Assembly (NCBI GenBank): GCA_037951105.1 | Contig: JBAMJV010004309.1 | Coordinates: 28,501 to 92,500 of the forward strand | Direction of reading: 5' to 3' | Length of the DNA stretch: 64,000 bases | Origin: Echinarachnius parma | Taxonomy: Eukaryota; Echinodermata; Echinoidea; Clypeasteroida; Echinarachniidae | Shown: positions 1 through 25,588 of the stretch, piece by piece | Layout of the letters: each line of letters opens with the position of its first letter | Numbering within the stretch: the stretch's first letter is position 1 | The notes under the pieces: model-generated | What the model saw: the letters and a program-made list of their open reading frames with translations, nothing else | The model's database searches: none | What the model was told of the DNA's origin: nothing | Position numbers and translations under genes: made by a program

Positions 1-825
1 CTGTGTCTCTGTTTAATCAATTGTTCTCATTCTCTTTCCCCTTTGAATCCTTTTCTTTTTTTTAAATGTTGATTCCTCTTAAATTTTTACTTTCTATTTA
101 GTCTTCCCTTCTTTAAATTTTTTTATCTCGTGCCAAATATCAACATTTGAAATTCTGCGATTTCTCATGAAAATAAATATTATGAATAATACACTGAGGA
201 ATAAAAAGACAAAGACAAAGTTACATTTTATTTCTTTCAAAACAAGAAAATTGAGATCAATTTTCTGAGTTAGTTTTAGTATTTGGAAAAGGAACAACAA
301 CAAATAATATAAGAATTAGCAACTAAATATGACTGTGAGGGGTTATGGGCACGTCCAAATTTGTAGAGTAAACAAATGATATTGACCTTTTTTTTTAAAG
401 AAGAATATTTAATGTTTTTTATTGTTTTTCAGGCCAGTAAAATTCTTGTTTGGGCCTGTAAAATAAAAAAAAATTGTGAATTTACTGGCCGGAATGGGCC
501 ATTAGAAAAGAATGTAAGTGTGGAGCCCTGTGTAAATGCAATAATCTGACTGATTTGTATGTTTCTCTCGCCCTACCCAGACGCCAGTGGGATGCTTTTC
601 TTGTACCAGAGAGAGACCCACAAGGTTCAAGCATTCCCTTGTCATGGGTCCTACCACAGAAGCCAGCAAATCACATCTGGGAAACTGCTTTAGAAGATAC
701 ACCCGGTACATGATTGAGGGACAACTCTACCGTCAAAGTTCTCCTTTCTGGTTCATACCCTAAAGCCAGCAAATCTCATTTGGGAAACCGCTTTGAAGGA
801 GTCCACCTGCAAAATAAGGAAAGGA
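1..825. other. No gene seen; short direct repeat
   Basis: AT-rich. GTAAGTGTGGAGCCCTG at 513-529 recurs at 16625-16641 and marks a shared repeat. AGCCAGCAAATCACATCTGG at 661 recurs with changes at 764. The small ORFs have no recognisable domain. Confidence 0.5.
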
Positions 826-1233
826 CTACTGTAGACATGGTATTAAATATTCGCGACGCATTCATTTTTTTTGTCGAGTGCGAATTCTAAAACCATGAAA
901 ATATATGCGTGATTTTCAGTGGGTATTCTGAGTGTGTGAAGAATGAATATGGAGCGTACAGTGCCTCATGCATTGGTGTGTGTGCGACTGTATAAACTCT
1001 GAATTTTAGCGCATGCAGTACCTATCCACATCTAGTGCGCATGATGTACTATTGGAGCTTCATGATTCAATTTCCTTTCACATTAAAATATGTTTGTGAA
1101 TGTTGCTTGTGTTCCTTTTGGAAAGGAAAAATTAATGATCACTTGCTCAGCACAAAAATTTAAGGACCTGCGAATGTGTTTTTGTGCTACCCAGGGCGAA
1201 ATATTAATCGTGAATATAACCACATTTACAGTA
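826..1233. mobile_element. ACTGTAAA-ended element, copy 1
   Basis: It opens with TACTGTAGACATGGTAT and an AATATTCGCG motif and closes with AACCACATTTACAGTA. It shares both ends and internal phrases (CGCGAATGTGTTTTTG-like, CACTTGCTCAGC) with the copy at 12267-12912. It is about 408 bp with no coding potential. Confidence 0.55.
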
Positions 1234-2245
1234 CCGACTGTTTTCCTGGGATTTATATTAAATGAGAGGAAAATGAATAAAACTATCTTCTCCCAGTAGT
1301 TCTAAATCCTTGTACATGCCTCTAAAGTTTTCCAATTTTACTTTGCAAAATACAAAAACATGTATTTAGCATCTTGTCATTGGTGATCAGACAAACAAGC
1401 TCCTCATCATTCCTCTTTCCAGGGTTGCAGTCGCATTTGTAAAAATGCATTCACTTGTTTATTGATACTCTGATATGAAATATTCCTTTTTTTGTAAGAG
1501 AAGTAATATGTAGCTAAACTAACAGTATCTCCATGCATAATCTGACATAAAGCAACAATATTTTTCATAATAGAACCTAGATAATGCTACAAATGAAACA
1601 AAAATTATGAATAGATGCACTTTATACACATGGAGACAATATAACAGTTTGAATTACCGGTAGACCCTGTGTAGTGAAACACAGTAAAATGGCGTGTATA
1701 CAAAGTCCTATGAATGAAACTTAACAATATCCACGTAAAGAGGGTGACAATAAAACCCACTTCCGGTTTCTGAAAAGGCTATCATATATGATGTTTGAAT
1801 GCATTTCTCAGGGCTTTTTATGCTGGATTCATATTGAGAAGACCATAAAGATATGATATACATGTACATGTAGCTAAACAAAAATAATAATTGACATTTT
1901 TTGTTTTTGTACTAGTACTACTTGATGTGAATTTAAAGTAGATTATTTATTTCAAAAATACATGGGAGGTGAAAGGTAACTATCATGATGAGAGATATCG
2001 CCTGAAAGCCATCTTTTTCATGTGGATAATGTGTCATTATATTTGTTTGTCCACCTCACATTCATCAAACAATTATCAACGTTTTCTATTACCTTTCATG
2101 CTTAGTTGCCATCATTGATTAAATGTCACAGTTATTTGAAGCTCATCAACACAATAAATAGCTGCATGTATCCTCCATTTTTGTATCTTTATCTTTTGAT
2201 AACAGACCTTTGCACAAAGTGTTGCAATCGATTGTAATGTTGCAG
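1234..2245. other. No gene seen
   Basis: AT-rich intergenic DNA. A dispersed segment, AATTTAAAGTAGATTATTTA through AGAGATATCGCCTGAAAGCC (about 1930-2035), recurs diverged at 5048-5150. Confidence 0.5.
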
Positions 2246-3343
2246 TTACCGTAAATCTCTGTCTGTTGAGGAATGCTACTATTGGCAGTAAGCTTTAAAA
2301 GAAGACTTTATTGACGAATTTAAAAACAAAAATGTTGTTCTGTATACCCTCAAAGGTTGATCTCCACAAAAATTTCAAATGTATAACCTCCAATAAAGTC
2401 TGCATTTGTTTTTTTCAAAAGTACCTGTTTTTGTGTTTACATATTATGCTAATGAACTCATCTGCTCGGATGTCGTGACGTCATTTAAGCAGAACTATGA
2501 TTGTGTGCTCGCTTTACGTACACGCATGACCTCTGTACTCTGTTGTTCGCGCACAATTATCCATTGTGAACTGCTGTGCCGTATCGAACTTGAATACGCC
2601 AAAGCTCGGACAAGGGTGTATACGCAAAATTTGATTTCTTGGCCTGAACAAACTGGTCCATTTTTTTAAGCAACAGAATCTTGTTTGTTAGGTCAATTGA
2701 TTAACTAAGAATTGCGAAGAAAACGAGGTAAATTACTTTCTCTCACGTTTTGTGTCTGTTTATGTAGTGCGTGTGCTCCATAAACGGGGGTCTATGAGGG
2801 TACATGCGGAGTTACCAATTTGATAAAGATTGTATAAAGTATACCACCACATTTCTGGTAATTTTATTGTTGATAATGCGGATATTATTTGTAATGTTCT
2901 TGTCTATTTTTGTAGCGAGCAGATAGGAAGAAAATAAAGAATTAATGTATTTATATTTCATGTATGGTTTTACTTAGTACAGTGATTTTCACGAGAAACG
3001 TATATTATTGCATCCCTGACGTAATGGATTTTGAGGCTCGTTCCATTACTCGTTGATTATTTATGATTAAAAAAAATCTAATATGGGAAAAGTTAAAGGT
3101 TTCAAATGATTTATTTGTATGGAATGGTTTTCTAAAATTATGATTTGAATTATCAAAGTAGTGCATTTCCTAATAAAGTCTTCTTTTAACAAGAGCCTAG
3201 ACCCATGTCACATGTGTTCCAACAGCAATACAGGGTGACACAAAACAAAAATCACCAAAAAACAACATAAGACGTACCCCCCCACTTCGGCATTTTTCCG
3301 GCGCAAAAAAAAAGTATGTCTTATACACAGAGATTTATGGTAA
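2246..3343. mobile_element. 1.1-kb TIR element with TTACCGTAAATCTCTGT ends
   Basis: The left end TTACCGTAAATCTCTGT (2246) is matched at the right by ACAGAGATTTATGGTAA ending at 3343. Close to the right end are CTTATACACAG and a C-run with TTTTTCCGGCG, the same subterminal pieces seen at 20637. An 87-codon ORF at 2406-2669 matches nothing I know and is not supported as a gene. Confidence 0.5.
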
Positions 3344-3651
3344 TCGCAAGTCAGAACATGTGACTTAAAAGTTCAAATACAGTATTTTCTGACTTTCAAT
3401 TAATTGTAACTTTACAATGGATTGCAACTCTTTGTGCAATACTCCCTGGCCTATTTGACTGTGAAACATAATGCATGAATAGTTTACATCTTAATTCTAT
3501 ATAAACCTGATATCAAGCTGATTTTTTTTTCTTCCATTTGATATATAATGTACAATTCATCATATATTAATATGAAATATTTCAATTTGAACAACTGTCC
3601 TCTTTATTTTGTGCCGAGTATCTTATGTGATAGAAAGGAAAAATATGCTTC

Positions 3652-4202
3652 TTAAAGGGATAGTCAAGTTTTGGTATAGAGGGCGCTACACAAAATATTT
3701 GTTTGTGAGATACTGAAAAACTGAGTGTCAAATATGAAAGAGAATACAATTTTCATGACAGAAAAAACTATTTGATCAAAATCGGTTCAGAAATGGCTGA
3801 AATATCCATAAACATTTGTAATAATTGTGGGGCCCCACAATTATTTGGTAATTTTGAACCAGCCGTTCATTTTTTTTTTAAATGCTTCCTCTTTTCAAAA
3901 ATGTATGAAAGGTGTTTTTGAATAGTTGTTGATTATCTCTCTATCTATTGACTATTTCAACAAAACATAACATGCACAATGTTTTATTTTAAATGGTTGA
4001 AACAAATAAGTTTTTAGAGAGCGCCCTCTTTTAACAGCTCCTTTTGAATTAATTAACAGGCTTTTTACTTAGTCAATTGTTCCTTTCGAGCATGGTGGAG
4101 TTATAACTATCAGTTTGTAATGTAATGGTGCAGGTTTTGGTTACTGAAATTCAGTTTGACCAAAACTGTACTCTCTTTACCAAAACTCAACTATCCGTTT
4201 AA
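3652..4202 (-). mobile_element. TTAA-flanked MITE family A
   Basis: About 550 bp between TTAA at 3652 and 4199. The termini AGGGATAGTCAAGTTTTGGT and ACCAAAACTCAACTATCCGT are inverted. The internal signature GAGGGCGCT / AGCGCCCTC near the ends and AATCGGTTCAGAAATGGCTG is shared with the copies at 54547, 60182 and 63194. It lies in the opposite orientation to those. Confidence 0.75.
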
Positions 4203-4264
4203 GTTCAAGTAATGCATGTTTTGAAAATAACATGTTGTTGACATCTGTTGAAACTGAAGAACAG

Positions 4265-4490
4265 TTGATAAAATGTGTATTTCTGTGATCTAATATGTCC
4301 ATTGAGTAATGTGTGAACTGTGGAAATTCTATGATGAATGAATGTCATATGACTGAGTCGTGAGGGAAATGCAATGTGATGTTTGCTAACTCTTTGTACA
4401 CAGTTAAACATCTCCCATGGAGAAAGATCAAATCCGAACACTTCAGTTATAAATATATTTTTAACGAAGGAGAAATTTAGAAAACCAAAA
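4265..4490. mobile_element. Fragment of TTAA-flanked MITE family D
   Basis: Internal phrases such as TAATATGTCCATTGAGTAAT, ATCCGAACACTTCAGTTATAA and AACGAAGGAGAAATTTAGA are diverged versions of those in 58957-59272 and 45327-45695. Termini are not visible. Confidence 0.4.
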
Positions 4491-4562
4491 CCTAACCTCT
4501 AACCCTAATCCTCACCTCTATAACCCTAATCATAATCCCTAATCATAATCATAAGCCCCAAA
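4478..4562. repeat. Degenerate telomere-like CCCTAA stretch
   Basis: The run contains several CTAACC, AACCCTAAT and CTAATCATAATC units, imperfect versions of the animal telomere repeat (CCCTAA)n. It is short and interstitial. Confidence 0.4.
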
Positions 4563-4652
4563 ATTATGATTTTTTTTTTTAGTAGATCAAATGGAAGTAG
4601 ACCAAATGGTTGTAGACCAATCGGCAAGTTACCGATTCATGGTACCTGTATT

Positions 4653-5018
4653 TACAGAGCGTATAAAAAATTTTTTTTTCTATAGCTCAGTCGGTAAGAG
4701 CACCGGTCTAGCAATCCGGAGGTCTCGGGTTCAAATCCCATTGGTGGATGTCCGTCGGCGCGAATGTTCAATAACAATGTACTCGGTCATGCATGATCAG
4801 TGAATGTATTAATTTTAAGAAATCAAATGATTAGCCAAACTTGAAAAAAGTGGGTTTTGCACCAGCAATGAGTGGCACTGCTGCTTCTGGAAAGGTAACA
4901 ATGAAAGCTAACTAGTTACTCTTTACATCTACAGTATATTACATTTATGGTATAAAAATATCTTATTTTGAAATAATTGACCTTTGAACTTTTAGTACCT
5001 TTTTTTATACGCTCTGTA
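4653..5018. mobile_element. 366-bp TIR element carrying the tRNA relic
   Basis: The ends are TACAGAGCGTATAAAAAA (4653) and its inverse complement ending at 5018. The flanks on both sides read TATT, a likely target duplication. The interior holds the tRNA-like segment and AT-rich filler but no ORF. It is a small non-autonomous DNA element. Confidence 0.55.
4676..4748 (+). pseudogene. Degenerate tRNA-like sequence, anticodon AGC (Ala-type)
   Basis: The A box TAGCTCAGTCGGTAAGAGCA (4682-4701) forms a D arm. It is followed by an anticodon arm CCGGT-CTAGCAA-TCCGG (loop anticodon AGC), a T arm around GGTTCAAATCC, and TGGTGGA as the 3' acceptor strand. The 5' acceptor strand that should pair with TGGTGGA has been replaced by a T run. 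The T stem has only three pairs. So it is a tRNA relic or a SINE head rather than a working tRNA. It sits inside an inverted-repeat element (4653-5018). Confidence 0.5.
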
Positions 5019-5149
5019 TATTGGGGAGCCAACAAACTGGTCAGATTTGAATTTAAAGTAGATTATTTAGTTCAAAAATACACGGGAGGCAAAAGCTAAC
5101 TATCATAATAAGAGATATCACTTGAAAGCCATCTATTTTATGTTTGAAC

Positions 5150-6155
5150 TAGAGTTACCTGGAGATAGGACAGGTTAAAAATAACTGCCCTATAAAGTGT
5201 GAGTAAAACAAAACAAAACCAGACTTTAATAGTGTATAAATACACAATTTTAAACATATATGTTGACATTGTATGTACAAACTTGGGAAGTTGCCGCTGT
5301 ACCATAATTCAGTAGTAAACAACATGGAAACATTGCGCGTGTTTTGATTGCATTTGCGCTACCAAAATCAGAAAAATATGCTGCCGCAAGGCACACAAGC
5401 ACGTGCATATGAGCATAATACAGTCGCTGTATGTGTTTACAGTATGTCTAAAAAAGAATGGTACATGTATGTCAGGGAAAAAAAATATTAAAATATGATA
5501 CAAACAGACTAAGGCCTTGATCACAACAGGCTGCGATGAGACAATAGAAGTTATGAAGGGCAGATCATGTCAAAATGGAATGCAAATTTTGCAATAACTT
5601 TGATCTATTCATATAGTATTACATTTCGTCTAAAATAAGAATAGAATTCGGGTCAAAGGATCAAAGCAATGTAATACTATTTATGTCATATTCAAGTAAA
5701 CTGATATCAGGATTATTCGAGCAAACTTATTCACTTTCATCACGGTAATGCTGTCAAATAGAATATACATGTAGCTGGCAAGTGTACAGTTGTGTTGGGT
5801 GTTGCAGTTTATCATAATTCTCACTCAATTTTATGCAATTATAACAACGACAAAGTAGAGTAGTAATTGGCATATCTACATGTATATATTTCATTTATTA
5901 GTATCATATTAAATCATTTGTCTATACATATAATTTACAGAATGAAAAGCAATATTTACAAAGTAACTGAAATATAATAGGAAGTTAACATACATTTATA
6001 GGGAAAAAACAAAGAAACTGCAAAGTAAACATTGAAAAATAAGTACATTATACAATATGAATATGAAAAAGATAAAATGAAGTTGACATTCATTAAATTA
6101 ACCTTGATATGTATGTGTGTGTGTATTCAATGGCTGGAATTCTCATGAGCTAATT
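5150..6155. other. No gene seen
   Basis: AT-rich intergenic DNA without strong ORFs or repeats that I can define. Confidence 0.5.
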
Positions 6156-6581
6156 TTAAAGGGGACCACCAGGCAAAGAACAACACATTATTATATGTTT
6201 TGGTACCGTTTCGTGATATCAAATAGATACCCAACATTTCACAAAGGGTTGTGTAACTCATAAACAAAGCAATTAATTTCCACCACTTCCGGAACCACTA
6301 CTATTTCCTGGTTCCATACGGGCCAACCATTTGCGAGTGCGCCAATGCTATTCACGCGTACGTTTGTAGACAATAGATTCCCAGGCGATTCGTTCGCTCT
6401 GCACACATTAGTCTTCGCAATTCAGACCGCATGAACGCATGCTTTAGAATGGTGATGCATTTTCCAATTTTTTTCTTTTTTTCTGGAAATGTATTTTTGT
6501 GAACTTGTTGATGGAATGGAATACTAAAGATGTTACCTTTCTTTAATAAGAATATTATTTTTGGGTGGTGGTACCCTTTAA
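6156..6581 (+). mobile_element. TTAA-flanked MITE family B, copy 1
   Basis: TTAA|AGGGGACCACCAGGCAAAG on the left and GGGTGGTGGTACCCT|TTAA on the right, 426 bp overall. The interior carries GGTTCCATACGGGCC, CACGCGTACGTTTGTAGACA and GCATGCTTTAGAATGGTGAT, common to all copies. No transposase. The small ORFs in it are shadows of the repeat. Confidence 0.8.
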
Positions 6582-6676
6582 CTCCCGGTTTTATGGAGGC
6601 GGGTAGCGCTACAAGCAATGTGTGCTCATCCTACACAGATACAAAACTCTAACACTAAATTGGCAGGGAGAAGTGT

Positions 6677-7095
6677 TTAAAGGGTACCACCACCCAAAGA
6701 TAATATTCTTATAAATAAAAGGTAACATCTTTAGGAGTCCATTCCATCAACAAGTTCAGAAAAATATGTTTCCAGAAAAAAAATATAATTGGAAAACGCA
6801 TCACCATTCTAAAGCATGCGTTCATGGGTCTGCATGTACAAAGACTACCTTCGTCCAGAGCGAACGAATCGTCCGGGATTCTATTGTCTCCAAACGTACG
6901 CGTGAATAGAATTGGCGCACTCGCAAATTTTTGGCGCATACGGAACCATGAAATTATTATGGTTCCGTAGGTGGTAATTAATTGCATTGTTTATGAATTA
7001 CACAACCCTTTGCAAAATATTGGGTATCTATTTAATATCACAAAACGGTACCAGGACATATAATTATGTGTTCTTTGCCTGGTGGTCCCCTTTAA
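6677..7095 (-). mobile_element. TTAA-flanked MITE family B, copy 2 (inverted)
   Basis: TTAA|AGGGTACCACCACCC to GGTCCCCT|TTAA, 419 bp, the inverse of copy 1 and only 95 bp away. Together they form a large imperfect palindrome from 6156 to 7095. Confidence 0.8.
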
Positions 7096-8478
7096 AGTAT
7101 GACAAAAACTGACATTTATTGGTTTGTCTGGAATATATGGACTCATTTTAAGGGTGGTGGGTAGCTCCAGAAAAACAGCGCTGTTGGATGTAGAAAGTGC
7201 TTACTAAATGTAGAAAAAGTGACTGGTGGTTAATGAGTTCACCCAGCATTCTATAAAACAGTGGGCTACATTTAATGTTGCAACATTTCATATAAGAAAA
7301 GCAGACACTTATGAATGACAGCCTCGACATAAAACACTCGCTCCTCCAAACAAAAGGAGACTTTATTGTCAAATCAAATTTGATGCATTTTGCAAGATTT
7401 CGCTTTTGATTTTGCCCCGTATTCAGGTGCAATGCACATTCCATGGTTACATAATCATTACAATTGAGGCATCAATGTAAAGGGGAATAAACAAGCTTTC
7501 CAATGATACACAATTAATAGAAGGATTAAATGAGAACTTACCATTTAAAATGTAATCCTTATTGAGTAAGTTGATGGGAGATGGTACATAGCCCAATGAA
7601 CCAGGAAAACAGCAAGTCTCACATCTAGTCCTCGAACTACTCTTTAGTATATGAAGAGTTTATATGAAACATTTATTAAAAAAAAAAAATTGAACAAACA
7701 TTTTTTATTGTAGCTAAAAGTATTGGGAAACGCCCCGCACACACTAAATGAAATCACCTACAATGTGAAAGAATTATCATAACTAATATGTTAATGGAAA
7801 GATTTTGAAAAAAATCTGAGCAGTTCAAAATAAAATAAAAATATAATAGGCACCTACGTTAAAATGCAAACGCATTGTACACTGCATGTAAAAGCTGTGT
7901 GGACAGACAGTGAAATGTTGGCCTAATCTGCATTTGACGATACCAAGGTTTAGAATTTACCACAAAAGCCCCTTTTTATATGTATTTCAACAATATTGAT
8001 CATTAGTTTCCTAATGGTGATATTTGGCTTTAAAGGAAACTGTGTGGAGTGTTATTACCAAAAACAAATTTGTAACTTTAAGTTGTACATGAGAATTACC
8101 ACCTCTCCATGCCTACTACAAATTATTCAAACTAGTTAGTGCTGGTATATACTATTTCCTCTTGTCAAACTCCTCAAATATCATAATTTTGTTTGTGTGT
8201 ATAAAATCCTGATTTCTTCTGATATTCAAAAAATGCCAGCAACTAAACCAGTTATTTTTGGCAAATCTGCTCAATGACTGCATCTACTAAAGCAAGACTC
8301 AAAACTTGGCAATTGATTCACTAAATAAAGTGATACAAAAATGAATGTAACACAATGCAGAATAATAAACTATACAAACTCTTCAAAAACTTAAAATGAG
8401 TATTAAACAGAGATTAGAAATCTGTATACAAGACACTTCAATCAGGAAATAGTACATTTTTCTTCTTCTAAAGTGCGA
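7096..8478. other. No gene seen
   Basis: AT-rich. A 98-codon minus-strand ORF at 7148-7444 has no recognised domain and lies in unremarkable DNA. Confidence 0.5.
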
Positions 8479-8755
8479 TTAAAGTGATCCATTAACTTTG
8501 TACAATTCAAGCAAACTCACTTGGAGCTTAATATACACTTCTCTTGTACCTTGTTGTTTGGCTTATGGTAACAGAATAATGAAATATATGTAGATATTGA
8601 TTTTTAAAATGTCTCCTTAAAGGGGACCACCAGGCAAAGAACAGCACATAATTATATGTTTTGGTACTGTTGTGTGATATCAAATAGATACCCAACATTT
8701 TGCAAAGGGTTGTGTAATTCATAATCAACGCAATTAATTACCACCACTTACGGAA
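8479..8755. mobile_element. Family C fragment interrupted by a truncated family B copy
   Basis: From TTAA|AGTGATCC (8479) the DNA follows family C (CACTTGGAGCTTAATATACA, TTGTTTGGCTTATGGTAA). It then switches at TTAA|AGGGGACCACC (8617) to the first about 135 bp of family B, ending near TTACGGAAC. Confidence 0.55.
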
Positions 8756-9218
8756 CAAGACAACAAAGTTACTAGATCCCTTTAAAATGTGGAGAATTAT
8801 AAAAACACTTATTAACAAAAAACATCTATATAAGTCGTTCAAACAAAAAGGAGCAAACAAAATAATAACAGTTGTTTTGTAAACAAATAAATATTGAATA
8901 CCAATTTAAATGGAAGTCTTCACATTAATTAATAGTTTTCAAATATAAAGTAAACATTATGAAAAAGGGAAAATTTTATAAATTAAATATAAAGACCATT
9001 TCTGTACAAATGTCACACTTTTATATGCAGCAGGGGGTACTTATGTTGTTGTTAAGGTTTGTCATGGTAGCCAGATCAAAATGTAAAGAAAAGACAAGAC
9101 TGAAAATAAGTTAGAGATACATGTAGTGATGACGCAATTCCATAAAAAGAAAGTCTTCACATTTAGGTGTTCTAGGAGGCACTGTAATTGAACAACAAAA
9201 TGACCTTTTGTATAGATT

Positions 9219-9764
9219 TAAAGGGGAATTCCAGGCCAGATTTAGTTATTGTCTAAGAGAATAAGGAGAATGTGAGGAATAATTGGTGAAAAATTGAGAA
9301 TAAAAACAGACAAGTAACAAGAGGGTTATACCTATTTGAACATCATGTCGAGGTGAACGCTCCTTCCGAAATTGCCGCCTTTTGCAACATCACTGATGAG
9401 CAACTCGACATATGATTTGTACATGAAAATCTACTTATTTCTCATTTTAGTTGCTAAAATGAATGTTCTTCTGCTTGTTGTCATGAATTCACAAAGGAAT
9501 AACGATGGGCCAAGTATTTTGGCATCTTTAAGCTTATAAAATTGCTTTGTACTTAAGACAATACAATATTTGTAAGAATTTGCATGTACAAATCGAAATG
9601 GCAGCAGCTCGCAAATGACGTCACTATCGTTTGTCAACGCCACACATGAATCGGAACAAAGTTCAACCTGACACAAATTCATTGTTTTTCTACCATTTTG
9701 AATCAGATTTTTGTTCACTCCATTTCAAAGCAAACAATCTTATTTCTGGGGTGGAATTCCCCTG
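9219..9764. mobile_element. Possible TTAA-type element, family E
   Basis: It begins TTAA|AGGGGAATTCCAGGCC (line around 9218). A diverged inverted terminus GGGGTGGAATTCCCCTGG lies at 9749-9766. No coding signal. Confidence 0.4.
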
Positions 9765-9789
9765 GTTTGTCCCTCTTGCATATCTAACA

Positions 9790-10435
9790 AAAATAAGTCT
9801 GCTAAACCATTTCATTGATTATAAACCGAACAAAACTAGTTACTACCCCCCTAAACAGTTAACTGTTCATAATTTCATAACCAAGAATGGTTTCAAGATT
9901 TCGTCTCGCCAAAATATGTAGTTAGGAAAACAATGTGTAAGAATACCATTATTCCATGGTTGAGTAAGCGCACATTAAAGAGAATATTGTCATATTTCAA
10001 AATTCACAAAAATGATTTTTGCAGTTTATTGTGTATTGAGAAATTTCAAATAGCACTGTTGTACAAATGCAATTAATGCATTTAACCACATGTGAAATTA
10101 GAAGAATAAAAATGGATGGAATATCAAACAGCATTGTTTCACAAACCATAATCAATGCATCAAGTCAGTAGTCACCATGTGCTGTTTCACAACAATGTAC
10201 AGGCATGCGCAAGTTCTTTTGACTTTTGAAATTGGGGATTTTGTCTTTAATCTTTGCTCATTCAACCATGAAGCAATTCACTGATTTTCACACAAAATGT
10301 ACATAACTGTAGAAATATTGTGGTAAGATAAAATATTGGAACAGTTATGAACAGTGATGAAATTATGAGAAGTTGTTAAGGGGGGTAGTTACTTCGTTAC
10401 TTCGGTTTATAAGAACCTCTCAATGAACATGATTG
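9790..10435. repeat. Foldback (long inverted repeat), about 640 bp
   Basis: The left arm has ATTATAAACCGAACAAAACTAG, AGTTACTACCCCCCTAA and CCATGGTTGAGTAAGC. The right arm, read on the other strand, has TTATAAACCGAAG, AGTAACTACCCCCCTTAA and TCATGGTTGAATGAGC. The arms are diverged by substitutions and small gaps. Confidence 0.5.
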
Positions 10436-10542
10436 CCCGACATATTGTTTCAAATTAATCATAAAAACAATAAAATATTGAAATATGATCTGTAGGTGGT
10501 AATAAACTCCATCATGCTCTTTAAGTCTTCATACATTTATTC

Positions 10543-10853
10543 TTAAAGTGAGATTTGAGACGTCAATCATATACCGATATCATGGTAAGATTCTCCTGAA
10601 TGATGTGTGAAAGCTTCATAGAAAACGAACCTTGTTTACTTGTGAAAATTGATGTCAAATTTTATCACTTACTGCCCATTAATTTGTACTACAATAAAAA
10701 ATAGTTCCAGAATGCTTCGGAATCATGAATTTCTCCAAAATTAGAGAGACATTAACAAAATCAAAACCAATGTCAATCTTCAGTTACCATAAGCCAAACA
10801 AGAAGTGTGAAAGCTTCAAGTGAGTTTGATACACTTAATGGATCACCTTAAAA
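10543..10853. mobile_element. Family C fragment
   Basis: TTAA|AGTGAGATTTGAGACGTC at 10543 and GATACACTTAATGGATCACC followed by TTAA at about 10853. The interior holds CGTCAATCATATACCGATAT, GAAAGCTTCATAGAAAACGA and CCATAAGCCAAACAAG, diverged from 62545-63109. Confidence 0.4.
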
Positions 10854-11149
10854 GCACCAGGCATATGCATGTGCATCACCACGATGGTACAGTGCATGAA
10901 GCCCACTGCTTAATTATTAATTTCTTACAATGAAGAAGCTATGATTGTAAGACACCACTCACAGAGGCCCTATAATTGAACATTCCTATAAGATATGTGA
11001 GCTCAGGCCTATGTGGATTTCGCAATAAATCAATAGGATAAAAAAAAACGCGCATCAAGTAGTAGATAGGGGCGTCAGGTAAACAAAATTACAGAGAATC
11101 CAATAGGACCAAAACCTGAAAAGTCATATTCAGGCCACATCATGACCAA

Positions 11150-11615
11150 CAAACACATGTCTTTCACATCTGCACCACAAGATTATCATGTGTACCAAGT
11201 TTCATTTCAATAGCTTGAAAACTGGAAGTATGTTGCTCAACAAAATTGTTGCAATCAATAGCAACATGTTTATGGTTGTTGTTGCCATGGGCCTGACACA
11301 CCAAAACAAATTCTTGCACATTCCGTATCACTCAAGAATATTACATGTTCCAAGTTTCATTCAAATTGCTGAAAAAAACTGAAAGAAGTTCGCTCAACAA
11401 AGTTTATATATAAAAATGGCATCAAGAATGAAGAGTAGCAAGGTCAACTAAAATTGCTCAATAATTGTGAAAGTGTTTCGCTCCACAAGGTTTTTGCAAT
11501 GTAATGATGGTCCGACACCCTTCCGACTGCCTGCCTGAGTGACCATCCGACAAACCGTATGCTGACTTCTTTAATCCCCTTTCAAACATTGTTTGGCGGG
11601 GTATAATAACATAGA
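11150..11615. repeat. Degenerate TACCAAGTTTCAT repeat, copy 1
   Basis: Phrases GTGTACCAAGTTTCATTTCA, GAAGTTCGCTCAACAAAG and CCCCTTTCAAACATTGTTTG, then GGGGTATAATAA, recur in the same order at 23410-23765. The segment lies in the presumptive 3' flank or 3' UTR of DCAF12. Confidence 0.5.
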
Positions 11616-11704
11616 AGCGATTTTCTTCACTTTCACAGGTCCCCACCTGCAATCATAAACTGCATGCTGAAATTGTCACACATGTATGAGACGAGCAAAT
11701 TTCC

Positions 11705-25291
<13,587 letters not shown>

Positions 25292-25447
25292 TTATTATCA
25301 TGACTAGGTAATTGCATGGAGCATTATTCAGCATTGATCACTTGTTTAGGGAAGCACTGACTTTGGACCTGTGGTATACAATTGAAATAAGAAAACTATC
25401 AACAATGCATGTATAGTCAATAAGCATATAAGTCAATAAGTCAATAA

Positions 25448-25588
25448 GTTGAATATACCAGAATAGACACCTCTACATTTTGAATTTCACTCGTGCAATT
25501 ATATTGCACTTAGCCTGCGGCCTCGATGCAATATTAAATGCACTCGAGAAATTAAAAATGTATCGGTGTCTATTCTGGTATATTCAAC
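25448..25588. mobile_element. 141-bp hairpin MITE
   Basis: GTTGAATATACCAGAATAGA at 25448 is inversely matched by TCTATTCTGGTATATTCAAC ending at 25588. ATTGCACTTAGCCTGCGGCC lies at the centre. It sits in the gap between the candidate 5' exon and exon A. Confidence 0.75.

Noticed and set aside
4676-4748. Functional tRNA-Ala gene
   Set aside because: The 5' acceptor strand is missing and the T stem is mostly unpaired, so it was called a relic.
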